Shown piece after piece: positions 1 through 6,852 of a DNA stretch of 45,542 bases. Both the position numbers and the translations under genes were made by a program. Below the pieces are notes generated by a model. That model was not told where the DNA came from, did no database searches, and saw only the letters and a list, made by a program, of their open reading frames with translations. The DNA is from a virus: the IMG/VR virus record IMGVR_UViG_3300025117_000113, positions 1-45,542 of that record, one strand, 5' to 3'. Within the stretch, counting starts at the first letter, position 1. Each line of letters starts with the position of its first letter.

Positions 1-1
1 G

Positions 2-1414
2 TTTGCACAAATGCAACATGTTTGTGGAAGAGAAATTACAGGATTGTTGCAGAAGAATGAATATTATTCAAATTATTGGAACAGAAAAGGAGTAGAAATT
101 GTTGATTCAATGAGAGCACCGTTAACCTTTAGAAGTGAACATTTAAAACTTAATCTAGTAGACACATATTGTACGGAAGATTGGTATAGATATTGTACTA
201 CAGGAATTATAGTTAATATACATGGTATGGAAACAATGCACTGGGCAGGTTCAGATTTTGACATGGATATTTTGGCTACCACATCGGATATTACAGTTAT
301 CAAAGGAATTTACTCTGATGAGTTACCAGTTGTCTATGATGCACCTAAACCTAAACCAATAGAATTAACTTCAGAAGCTTTATTTACAGCAGATTTGTTT
401 GCTTTTGGATCTATTATAGGTTCAATTACTAATAAAAGTACAAGTGCGTATGCCTTGCTTCCTTTATTTAAAAAGGAAAGTGAAGAATACAAACAAACAA
501 TGAATAGAATTAAAATGTGTACAAAACTTCAATCTGCACAGATTGATAAGGCGAAGATAGGAAAGGAAGTTAAGGGAATACCTAGAAAATGGGTAGAAAG
601 ACAGGTGATATATAGAGAAGATACTCAAGATATTAAAAAAGATTCTGTTAAAACTATTGAAAAAAAAGAAATACTTAATAACATGCTCCTAGATAGACAT
701 CCATATTTCTTTAAATATCTTTACAAAGATACTAAAAGAAAATATATGAAACATATTAGTGGTTACGATTTGTCTAGTAAGCAAAAATTCGGAATGTCTT
801 TGAATGATTTAATTAATAAACAAAGAAAAAAACCAGAAGAAGAAAAATTGCTTAAAGCTTATTATCAATATATGCCAGTGATTGATAGTGATTGTGTAAT
901 GAATTTATTGTGTAAACATATCGAAGGGATTGACTTCAATCTTAAAGAAAAATTAAAAGTAGAAAATGATTTAGATTTTTACAAACAATATCTAAGAAAA
1001 GAACAAATAGATAATAGAGATACATATGATAAAGTTTTAAATGGATATAATGAATTTAGAACTGAGATTAAAGACCTTGGTAATATGGGTATAAGTAGTA
1101 AATCTAATGATGATAAACATGATGACAGTTTAGAAGCACAAACCAAAGGAATATATGAAGGGTTTAAAAAGAAAATGGTTGAAATATGTCCTAATGTTTA
1201 TGAATTAGTAAATTACTTAGTGGAAATATTTTATGTCAAATATCCAAAATTCAATAAAGATTTTTTATGGAATATTTATGGAAAATATTTGTTTTCAAAT
1301 GTTAAATTACATAATAAGATTAACAAAGGACAAGTATTATTCCCTATGCCAAATAAAAATGGAGAAATTGAGTATTTAAATAAGAAATTTAAATTACAAG
1401 AGGTGAAAATATGA
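2..1414 (+). CDS. YonO/QDE-1-like single-subunit RNA polymerase, C-terminal part (5' truncated by window edge)
   Basis: The frame is open to the left edge of the window, so the N-terminus is missing; the first ATG at 11 is probably internal. About 80 residues after it lies WAGSDFDMDILATTSD (nt 254-268 encode DFDMD). This corresponds to the DxDGD metal-binding motif of the double-psi-barrel polymerases (QDE-1 RNA polymerases, phage YonO). All three Asp are kept but Gly is replaced by Met. Downstream the order typical of this family follows: IGSITNKS, then CTKLQSAQIDKAKIG, matching the ...AVDFPKTG-like helix of the eukaryotic RdRP family. The C-terminus (CPNVYELVNYLVEIFY, DFLWNIYGKYLFSNV) is family-like as far as I recall. 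The likely role is DNA-dependent transcription of phage genes. The next gene overlaps by ATGA. Confidence 0.75.
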   Translation, partial: FAQMQHVCGREITGLLQKNEYYSNYWNRKGVEIVDSMRAPLTFRSEHLKLNLVDTYCTEDWYRYCTTGIIVNIHGMETMHWAGSDFDMDILATTSDITVIKGIYSDELPVVYDAPKPKPIELTSEALFTADLFAFGSIIGSITNKSTSAYALLPLFKKESEEYKQTMNRIKMCTKLQSAQIDKAKIGKEVKGIPRKWVERQVIYREDTQDIKKDSVKTIEKKEILNNMLLDRHPYFFKYLYKDTKRKYMKHISGYDLSSKQKFGMSLNDLINKQRKKPEEEKLLKAYYQYMPVIDSDCVMNLLCKHIEGIDFNLKEKLKVENDLDFYKQYLRKEQIDNRDTYDKVLNGYNEFRTEIKDLGNMGISSKSNDDKHDDSLEAQTKGIYEGFKKKMVEICPNVYELVNYLVEIFYVKYPKFNKDFLWNIYGKYLFSNVKLHNKINKGQVLFPMPNKNGEIEYLNKKFKLQEVKI

Positions 1415-2247
1415 TTCAGTTTAGATATAATGAAAAGAAATATGCAGAAGAGATATTAAAAAAAGGTTTTTTAACTCAATATCACAGATATGAATTAAAA
1501 ATATTAGTTAAATATTATAAAGAAGTGTTAGCAGAAAAAGCAAGTGAAAGGAAAAAATTAGTATATCAGTTTTGCGAAAATAATATAGTAAAATTCAATA
1601 GAGTAAAATACTTCAAAATAATTAATTCAGCTTTAGCGTATGGCAGTAAGAGAATAAATAAATTAATTTTAATAGAAAGTATTCCGATTACAAAAAATGA
1701 GATTAAATATATTAATGGGTTGGAAATTGATAGTGTGCATAAAAAAATATTATTTACGTTTATTGTAAAAAATAAATTGAATAAAGAAATGTCTAAGCAG
1801 ATATATGGAAAAGTTTCTGATTATAATATATTTGGTGGAAAAACAGAATCGTACAAAGAAGTATTTGAAATGTCTAGATTGTCTGGAGAATATGATATTA
1901 ATAAATTAGTAAATGGTTTATCAAATTTAGGTTATGTTGATGTGAGGACTAGGGGTAAGATTAATTTATCTTTTATAGATGATATTGTGGTTGACAAAGA
2001 TGACAAAGGTAATAAAATTGACAATATTGTTTTTGAGATAACTAATTTTGATAATGTTGGATATTATTTTGATTGGTATAATGGAGATGATAAATACATG
2101 AAGTGTGAGAATGAAGTTTGTGGAGAGATTATTAAAAAGACAAATGGTAATATAAAATATTGCATAGATTGTGCGAAGAAAATGCAGTTTAATCAAAAGA
2201 AAGAGTGGGATCAAACAAAGAGAATCCGAAAAGCTGATAAACCTTGA
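1411..2247 (+). CDS. Hypothetical protein with C-terminal zinc ribbon
   Basis: A 278-residue product whose start overlaps the RNA polymerase stop (ATGA), so translation is probably coupled; GAGGTG lies just upstream. The N-terminal 200 residues are Lys/Tyr/Ile-rich and not recognised. The C-terminus has a four-Cys metal site, CENEVC followed by YCIDC, then a basic tail ending RIRKADKP. Small zinc ribbons of this kind close many phage proteins of unknown role. Coupling suggests a partner or regulator of the polymerase, but that is inference. The last codons (GAT AAA CCT) are repeated in the same codon phase at the start of the PhoH gene 666 nt later; see findings. Confidence 0.7.
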   Translation: MIQFRYNEKKYAEEILKKGFLTQYHRYELKILVKYYKEVLAEKASERKKLVYQFCENNIVKFNRVKYFKIINSALAYGSKRINKLILIESIPITKNEIKYINGLEIDSVHKKILFTFIVKNKLNKEMSKQIYGKVSDYNIFGGKTESYKEVFEMSRLSGEYDINKLVNGLSNLGYVDVRTRGKINLSFIDDIVVDKDDKGNKIDNIVFEITNFDNVGYYFDWYNGDDKYMKCENEVCGEIIKKTNGNIKYCIDCAKKMQFNQKKEWDQTKRIRKADKP

Positions 2248-2297
2248 AACCCTACTCCCACAGCGATTTCAGAAATATTATAAACAATGCTTGTAAT

Positions 2298-2352
2298 GAT
2301 AGGGTATAGTAATATAATCCCTATCTTATAAGCGTTTGGTCGATACGCTTAT
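2298..2352 (+). other. Two consecutive stem-loops in the spacer before the small HEG
   Basis: GATAGGG pairs with CCCTATC (loop about 15 nt), and ATAAGCGT pairs with ACGCTTAT immediately downstream. They lie in the 160-nt non-coding part of the segment between the zinc-ribbon gene and the PhoH gene. No group I or group II intron core could be recognised. Weak terminator or leader structure is the simplest reading. Confidence 0.5.
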
Positions 2353-2409
2353 GAAACATAATATTAAAAACAAAAACTCCAAACTAAAAGGAGCATCAAA
2401 CAACAAACA

Positions 2410-2856
2410 TTGGAAAAAATCACAAAACAAGAAACACAATACTTAATCTCTAAAAACATAATCCATCAAAAACATGGAAATTATGGAGAATCCCTAGTAG
2501 TAATAGGAAAATTTAGTAGTGGTAGGCGTAAACAACGCTATGTAACCCCACCTGTATACAATCTACTCTTAAAACTAAAGAAAAAAGATAGATTAGAGCA
2601 ATATTTCAATCTAAATAACACTATATTCTCTCAAAACTACAGATTAGAAGGTATTGATAAAATCTATTATATCTTTGACTATGCAGTATTTGAGGATGAA
2701 TCAAGAACTAAATTAAAATATCTAATAGAGTTTTATAATGGTGATTATTATGACAAATTCAAAGTTGATTCTTGTAGTATTAATGGTATTAAGTTACTAA
2801 GAATTAAGTATGATGAATTTGTTAATATTGAAGAAGTTGTAAATTGTGTCTTATGA
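2410..2856 (+). CDS. Short Vsr/EDxHD-like homing endonuclease, probably degenerate
   Basis: A 148-residue product with TTG start; AAAGGAG at 2387-2393 is the ribosome site, with long spacing. The C-terminal half follows the PD-(D/E)xK/Vsr-like homing nuclease pattern seen in the other HEGs here: FDYAVFEDESRTKLKYLIEF supplies the first acidic residues and GIKLLRIKYDEF the final strand. The stretch between them is much shorter than in the intact copies (IEFYNGDYYDKF where they have IEFDGEQHD and a further helix), and the His is missing. This suggests a decayed or minimal nuclease. No DNA-binding module is visible beyond a basic segment (GRRKQR). It sits alone between the zinc-ribbon and PhoH genes. 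Confidence 0.55.
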   Translation: MEKITKQETQYLISKNIIHQKHGNYGESLVVIGKFSSGRRKQRYVTPPVYNLLLKLKKKDRLEQYFNLNNTIFSQNYRLEGIDKIYYIFDYAVFEDESRTKLKYLIEFYNGDYYDKFKVDSCSINGIKLLRIKYDEFVNIEEVVNCVL

Positions 2857-2895
2857 TACAAAGTAATAAAATAAATAGTAGAGGATTGGTTTATA

Positions 2896-4149
2896 TTGCC
2901 CGATAAACCATGTCAATCACCTTACATTGATTCAAATGTATTAATGGATCATCCTAAAAAAGTTTTTGAAGATTTTTCAGATTCAGGGATACAATTATCA
3001 GGATTTGTTCTTGGTGAATTAGACAATTTGAAGAAAAATGGAAAATCAGAAGAGGTAAAATTTCAGGCCCGTAGAGCGACTAGATATATAAACGCTAATC
3101 GAGACAAAATTAAATATATCATTGATGAAACAGATTATAATAATCTTCCTTCATGTTTTGATAAAGAAATTATGGATAATAAAATCATTTCACTCCTGAA
3201 GGTTTTGTACGAAAAAGATAATAATACAATCGCTTATAGTAATGACATGTTATTTAGAGCAAAATGTGATTCTCTTAATATTACTTGTAAACAATATGAA
3301 CCTACAGATTATGACGATGAAAAATATACTGGTTACACAATCTTAGATATGTCAGAGTATGAATTGGCTAATTGGTATGAATCAGAAACCAAAGCAAATC
3401 TATGGAATCTAAATATCAATGAATACCTATTACTCAAAGTTAACAATTCAATTGTTGATAAGCAAAGATGGACACAACAAGGATTTAAAAGCATTGTGAA
3501 AAAAGACTTTAAAAGCATGATGTTTGGAAATCTAAAACCAAAAGATATATTCCAAGAACTATGTATTGATAGTTTGCATAATAATCAATTTACTGCTATT
3601 ACAGGAAAACCAGGAAGTGGAAAAAGTCTTTGTAGTTTAATGTATATTATGTGGGCATTACAATATCAAAAATATGACACTTGTGTAGTAATGTATAATC
3701 CTACAAAAGTGCGCGGAGCAGTTGATATGGGATTTTATAGTGGTGATTCCGTTCAAAAGGGTATGCAAAATTTTATCGGCAATATGCTTATCACTAAATT
3801 TGGCGATAAAGGCATTGTAGATAATTTAATTACACAAGATAAGATTAGATTAATACCTATGGCAGACAGTCGAGGAATGGAAATAACTGATAATCAAATT
3901 CTATATATCACTGAGGCACAAAATACAACACCTGATTTAATGAAACTTGCTTTATCCAGATGTAGTAAGGATGCAAAAATCATAATTGAAGGTGATCCAT
4001 ATCAGCAGGTAGACAAGGTTGAATATGTTGGTAAAAATAATGGGTTGCTCAAAGCAATAGAAGTGTTTAAAAATGAGGATATGTTTGGTTGTATACATCT
4101 TCCCAATGTTTGGAGAAGTAGGATGGCAGATATATCTGATAAAATGTAA
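2896..4149 (+). CDS. phoH2: PIN-PhoH fusion (PhoH2-like RNase/ATPase)
   Basis: A 417-residue product with two domains. The N-terminal PIN nuclease has YIDSNVLMD (Asp12), an acidic FVLGELDNLK (Glu41) and YSNDMLFRAKC (Asp117), the residues of a metal site. The C-terminal PhoH ATPase has Walker A GKPGSGKS (237-244), ITEAQN and IIEGDPYQQVD, with the closing RSRMADISDKM in the usual place. PhoH2 proteins are sequence-specific RNA-unwinding RNases in bacteria; phage copies are very common and usually assigned to RNA metabolism or stress response. The TTG start lacks a strong ribosome site (AGAGGAT about 10 nt upstream), and the first residues PDKPCQSP are unusual for the family, consistent with an altered 5' end. 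Confidence 0.85.
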   Translation: MPDKPCQSPYIDSNVLMDHPKKVFEDFSDSGIQLSGFVLGELDNLKKNGKSEEVKFQARRATRYINANRDKIKYIIDETDYNNLPSCFDKEIMDNKIISLLKVLYEKDNNTIAYSNDMLFRAKCDSLNITCKQYEPTDYDDEKYTGYTILDMSEYELANWYESETKANLWNLNINEYLLLKVNNSIVDKQRWTQQGFKSIVKKDFKSMMFGNLKPKDIFQELCIDSLHNNQFTAITGKPGSGKSLCSLMYIMWALQYQKYDTCVVMYNPTKVRGAVDMGFYSGDSVQKGMQNFIGNMLITKFGDKGIVDNLITQDKIRLIPMADSRGMEITDNQILYITEAQNTTPDLMKLALSRCSKDAKIIIEGDPYQQVDKVEYVGKNNGLLKAIEVFKNEDMFGCIHLPNVWRSRMADISDKM

Positions 4150-4202
4150 ATGTATGTTATTTTCGGTACTACCAATGAGTAGATACCTTAGTGGATAAAA
4201 AT

Positions 4203-4275
4203 TACTCCTTTGATTGAGGGAGTAGAAAAATAAATTATGATTAAATACTCCCTCTTTATTAATTTAAAGGAGGGT
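4203..4275 (+). promoter_or_regulatory. Leader with mutually exclusive hairpins overlapping the HEG ribosome site
   Basis: Segment A (TACTCCTT, 4203-4210) can pair with AGGGAGTA (4217-4224). Segment B (GAGGGAGTA, 4216-4224) can instead pair perfectly with C (TACTCCCTC, 4246-4254, followed by TTTATT). C in turn can pair with the Shine-Dalgarno AAAGGAGGG (4266-4274) with one bulge. A:B frees C to mask the ribosome site; B:C frees it or terminates transcription. Read from complementarity only. Confidence 0.5.
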
Positions 4276-4278
4276 AGA

Positions 4279-5307
4279 ATGTCTAAAGCAAAGACTTATG
4301 AAGATATTAGAGACTATTTTAAAAGTAAAGGTGATTATATTGTAGTAACCACTAAAGAAGAGTTTAAAGAACAAACAAAATATAGTAAACCAACAACTAT
4401 ATGTTTAATAATTCAAGATAAAGACAAGTATTATTATAATATAACATATCATAATTTTAGAATAAAACAAGATCCCTTTAAATTTATTAAATTTAATAAA
4501 TTTAATCCATATACAATATATAATATAAAATTATGGTGTAAATTAAACAATAAACCATTTGAATTAGTCAGTGATATATATGATGGTAATGGTAAAAAAC
4601 TTAAATGGAGATGTTTAAAAGAAGAGTGCGGAGGAATATTTGAATCAAGTTGGGCGGATATTTCTCAAGATCATGGTTGTGGTATATGTCACGGTAAACA
4701 AGTTGGTTTATCTAATTGTTTGGCAACAAAAAATCCAGAACTTGCTAAAGAATGGCATCGTACTTTCAATGGAGATTTGACTCCTTATGATGTTACTTTT
4801 TGTAGCAACAAAGAAGTTTGGTGGCAATGTAAAGATAATCCTATACATGTGTGGCAAGCAAAAATATCTAATAGGAAAAACGGTAAGGGGTGTCCAGAAT
4901 GTAGTGAATCAAAAGGTGAAAAAGAATGTAGAAAAGTTTTTATTAAAAAAGAATTTGTTGAGATAAATCAAACAGATTATGATAATTATTTAGACAATCA
5001 TAATAATAACTATTTTATACCACAAAAAACATTTGAAGGTTTGCGAGGAGTTGGTAATGGATTATTATCTTATGATTTTTATTTATCAAAATATAATCTT
5101 CTTGTAGAATATCAAGGTATTCAACATGAAGGTTTTTGCAAGGGTTTACACAAATCTATTGAAGACTTCGAAAAACAAGTAGAACATGATAGGCGTAAGA
5201 AAGAATATGCCCTATCAAATGGATATAATTTTCTAGAAGTTTGGTACTGGGATTTTGAGAATATTGAAGAAATACTTAAAAAAGAATTTTCTAAATATGA
5301 AACATAA
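4279..5307 (+). CDS. Homing endonuclease: zinc-ribbon modules plus Vsr/EDxHD-type nuclease
   Basis: Start chosen at ATG 4279 (MSKAKTYED), with AAAGGAGGG just upstream, rather than the longer frame from 4237. The 342-residue product begins with two modules of the 61-62-residue type found in the HEG at 21824 (second copy NPYTIYNIKLWCKLNNK with a Cys pair). It continues with a treble-clef-like zinc module (LATKNPELAKEWH...WWQCK...GCPEC) and ends with the nuclease: LSYDFYLSKYNLLVEYQG, QHE, then EHDRRKKEYA and FLEVWYWDF. Acidic and His residues of the EDxHD active site are visible. Freestanding between phoH and the HU gene. The nuclease domain is very close to that of the HEG at 28508. Confidence 0.8.
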   Translation: MSKAKTYEDIRDYFKSKGDYIVVTTKEEFKEQTKYSKPTTICLIIQDKDKYYYNITYHNFRIKQDPFKFIKFNKFNPYTIYNIKLWCKLNNKPFELVSDIYDGNGKKLKWRCLKEECGGIFESSWADISQDHGCGICHGKQVGLSNCLATKNPELAKEWHRTFNGDLTPYDVTFCSNKEVWWQCKDNPIHVWQAKISNRKNGKGCPECSESKGEKECRKVFIKKEFVEINQTDYDNYLDNHNNNYFIPQKTFEGLRGVGNGLLSYDFYLSKYNLLVEYQGIQHEGFCKGLHKSIEDFEKQVEHDRRKKEYALSNGYNFLEVWYWDFENIEEILKKEFSKYET

Positions 5308-5337
5308 AATAACAAATCAACAAATTAAAAACACAGG

Positions 5338-5359
5338 TCTGACATCAAAGATGTGCAGA
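5338..5359 (+). other. Small stem-loop in the HU gene leader
   Basis: TCTG-ACATC (5338-5346) pairs with GATGT-G-CAGA (5350-5359) around an AAA loop, one bulged G. It lies about 35 nt before the HU start and may affect mRNA stability or mark the old gene junction at the HEG insertion site. Confidence 0.4.
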
Positions 5360-5391
5360 TACTATTAAAGAATAAAAGGGGATATATTAAA

Positions 5392-5670
5392 ATGGTAAAC
5401 AAGAAAGATATTATTACACGTATGGCTCAAATCGTTGAAGGTACAAAAGTAGAAAGCGAAAAACAATTAAATGCATTTCTGCAAGTTTTAGAAGAATGCG
5501 TTGAAACAAAAGAGGATGTTAAAGTTGGAAGTCATTTTGGAATGGAAATTGTAGGACGTGCTAGTAGGTCGGGAAGAAATCCGCAAAATGGTGAAACAAT
5601 TCAAATTCCTGCAAAAAATGCAATTAAGACAACTATTTATAAGTCTCTTAAAGATAAAGTTGTACAGTAA
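5392..5670 (+). CDS. HU/IHF-like DNA-binding protein
   Basis: Start chosen at ATG 5392 (MVNKKDIITRMA) behind AAAAGGGGA; the frame is open further upstream but this gives the usual HU length of 92 residues. The signature arm GRASRSGRNPQNGETIQIPA is complete, as is the N-terminal helical dimer region. HU-like proteins bend and compact DNA and help replication, recombination and packaging. Phage copies (for example SPO1 TF1) also regulate transcription. Whether this one is structural or regulatory cannot be told from sequence. Confidence 0.88.
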   Translation: MVNKKDIITRMAQIVEGTKVESEKQLNAFLQVLEECVETKEDVKVGSHFGMEIVGRASRSGRNPQNGETIQIPAKNAIKTTIYKSLKDKVVQ

Positions 5671-5681
5671 ATATAATAATT

Positions 5682-5747
5682 TTGTGCTATCAGTGTTAGT
5701 CCCCTATATTCAATAGATATCATTGGATATAGGGCAGGATAGCACAA
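5682..5747 (+). ncRNA. Long three-tier hairpin between HU and tRNA-Thr
   Basis: TTGTGCTATC (5682-5691) pairs with GATAGCACAA (5738-5747). Inside, CCCTATAT (5702-5709) pairs with ATATAGGG (5727-5734), then a T-G pair and CAAT/ATTG close a 7-nt loop. No U-run follows, so it is not a standard terminator; it could be a processing stem for the tRNA transcript or a small RNA. Confidence 0.55.
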
Positions 5748-5756
5748 TTACAATAA

Positions 5757-5831
5757 GCCGATATAGCTCAATAGTAGAGCAACACACTTGTAATGTGTAG
5801 GTTGTGGGTGCAAGTCCTATTATCGGCTCCA
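5757..5831 (+). tRNA. tRNA-Thr (anticodon TGT), CCA encoded
   Basis: A 75-nt cloverleaf. The acceptor GCCGATA pairs with TATCGGC, D stem GCTC with GAGC, anticodon stem ACACA with TGTGT around CTTGTAA (anticodon TGT at 34-36), and T stem GTGGG with CCTAT using two G-U pairs. T and CCA follow. Two loop features are unusual: the D loop AATAGTA has one G where bacterial tRNAs have GG, and the T loop is TGCAAGT, with G in place of the U55 that normally pairs with G18. Stems are intact. It would read ACA, a natural choice in an AT-rich phage. Confidence 0.9.
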
Positions 5832-5895
5832 TATAAATTAGTATAAGGTAAATTATCAATCATAAAATAAAATTAAAGGTGGAATTTATTAATAT

Positions 5896-6090
5896 ATGGC
5901 AAATTTGAATAATCAATTCTGTGAATCATGTGTAAAAGCCAGTGTATGCGAATGGTCTACTAAATTGTATAAACTTGAAGGAACAGAAAAGAAACCCGGC
6001 ATCTTAGATATTACAATTAATGGTTGTGAACAATATTTATCTTTAGATGGGGAATCTGAGGATGCTGAAGATCAGGAAGATGACGATTAA
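5896..6090 (+). CDS. Small acidic Cys-containing protein, unknown
   Basis: A 64-residue product starting at ATG 5896, with AAAGGTGG at 5875-5882. The N-terminal half carries four Cys (FCESCVKASVCEW and NGCEQY) that could bind a metal. The C-terminal tail is almost entirely acidic (GESEDAEDQEDDD). No family is recognised. It stands alone between the tRNA and the long structured non-coding stretch. Acidic tails of this kind occur in DNA-mimic or protein-binding takeover peptides, but nothing here proves such a role. Confidence 0.6.
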   Translation: MANLNNQFCESCVKASVCEWSTKLYKLEGTEKKPGILDITINGCEQYLSLDGESEDAEDQEDDD

Positions 6091-6101
6091 TACCTTACCA
6101 T

Positions 6102-6222
6102 ACCACAATATGAGATATAATTGATAGTCTAACATTTGATATATCACTTAAAGAAATGGTGTGGCATCGTTAACTTTTAGACGATATATCAAATGAATTG
6201 ACTGCGACACTACTATTGTGGT
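6102..6222 (+). ncRNA. Structured RNA element 1: nested inverted repeats
   Basis: ACCACAATA (6102-6110) pairs with TATTGTGGT (6214-6222). Inside it CATTTGATATATC (6133-6145) pairs perfectly with GATATATCAAATG (6183-6195), and AGTC/GACT can pair between the two. The 37-nt apical loop is large enough for further folding. No reading frame covers it. Confidence 0.6.
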
Positions 6223-6237
6223 CTGATAATTTATCTA

Positions 6238-6268
6238 GAGAGTGATGATGTGTACAATTGTTACTCTC
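6238..6268 (+). ncRNA. Structured RNA element 2: 8-bp hairpin
   Basis: GAGAGTGA (6238-6245) pairs with TTACTCTC (6261-6268), with one G-U pair and a 15-nt loop. It directly follows element 1 in the gene-free stretch. Confidence 0.45.
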
Positions 6269-6310
6269 ACAGAAAAACATAATAAGCATAGTTTTTGCTA
6301 GGCGAAATTT

Positions 6311-6341
6311 TAATATTAATTATTAGCTATAATTAATATTA
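6311..6341 (+). ncRNA. Structured RNA element 3: 13-bp AT-only hairpin
   Basis: TAATATTAATTAT (6311-6323) pairs perfectly with ATAATTAATATTA (6329-6341) around TAGCT. AT-rich palindromes occur by chance more easily than the neighbouring stems, so this is weaker evidence on its own. Confidence 0.45.
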
Positions 6342-6473
6342 CTAAGAAGTTAAAGATTTTTAGATGCTTATAATTAGATTCTTTTCTTACTAAATACTTT
6401 CCTCTATAAATTGTTGTGGTGATGATTTTTTGGAAATTGCATAAGCCAAACAACAACAATAAATAAAAACTTA

Positions 6474-6530
6474 TTTTAGGGTTTAATAAAATTAGGTTAA
6501 CGTGAGTGTAATTACGAACCTTCCCTAAAA
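6474..6530 (+). ncRNA. Structured RNA element 4: nested stems
   Basis: TTTTAGGG (6474-6481) pairs with CCCTAAAA (6523-6530). Within it AGGTT (6494-6498) pairs with AACCT (6517-6521), and CGT with ACG extends the inner helix. Confidence 0.5.
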
Positions 6531-6614
6531 TCATGTGCATAAGTTAGTAAGCCCTTGAAATACAGGTATTGCTCTGAAAATAGTATGAGGTTTTTAGATG
6601 CATTTTTGCTTGTA

Positions 6615-6687
6615 TTATGAAGGGATTGTAGAAGTGTAAACTTCCTCGAATTATAACTAATTCGGTTCAAGTGCAATTCCTTCATAA
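6615..6687 (+). ncRNA. Structured RNA element 5: three-way junction of tRNA-like size
   Basis: TTATGAAGGGATTG (6615-6628) pairs with CAATTCCTTCATAA (6674-6687), 13 Watson-Crick pairs plus one G-U. It encloses two hairpins, GAAGT-gtaa-ACTTC (6631-6644) and CGAATT-ataact-AATTCG (6647-6664), and then a single strand GTTCAAGTG that resembles a T-loop sequence. A proper cloverleaf cannot be drawn: no T stem and no CCA. Confidence 0.6.
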
Positions 6688-6852
6688 TAATAAATAATGG
6701 GTGGACAGGGCAGTAAAAAAAACATAAGTCCAACCACAACAAAATGAATTGAGTTAACAACTCTAACAAAGAAGATTTATATTTTGGCTTTACGCCACCA
6801 AGAGCAAGATTTAAACTTTTAAAATTTAAAATTAAAGGGGATAAATAAAAAT

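Larger units (their letters stand above)
6091..6852 (+). ncRNA. Gene-free ~760-nt stretch; candidate large ornate phage RNA
   Basis: No frame with a ribosome site and sensible protein was found on either strand. The stretch instead holds at least five independent stems (elements 1-5), a bulged GGTGGAC/GTCCAACC helix near 6700-6740 and GAGTTaacAACTC near 6755. Large structured RNAs such as GOLLD and ROOL are of this size, are phage-borne and are often found near tRNA genes, as here. I could not match it to either consensus by eye, so the class is inference. The last 30 nt hold the ribosome site (AAAGGGG) of the next gene. Confidence 0.4.

Noticed and set aside
4150-5391. Group I intron around the HEG at 4279
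   Set aside because: Both flanking genes are complete (PhoH ends and HU starts normally) and no P3-P7 core was recognised; freestanding HEG is simpler.
6615-6687. A second tRNA gene
   Set aside because: The acceptor-like stem and two arms fit, but no T stem and no discriminator-CCA can be drawn, and the anticodon loop has 6 or 8 nt.
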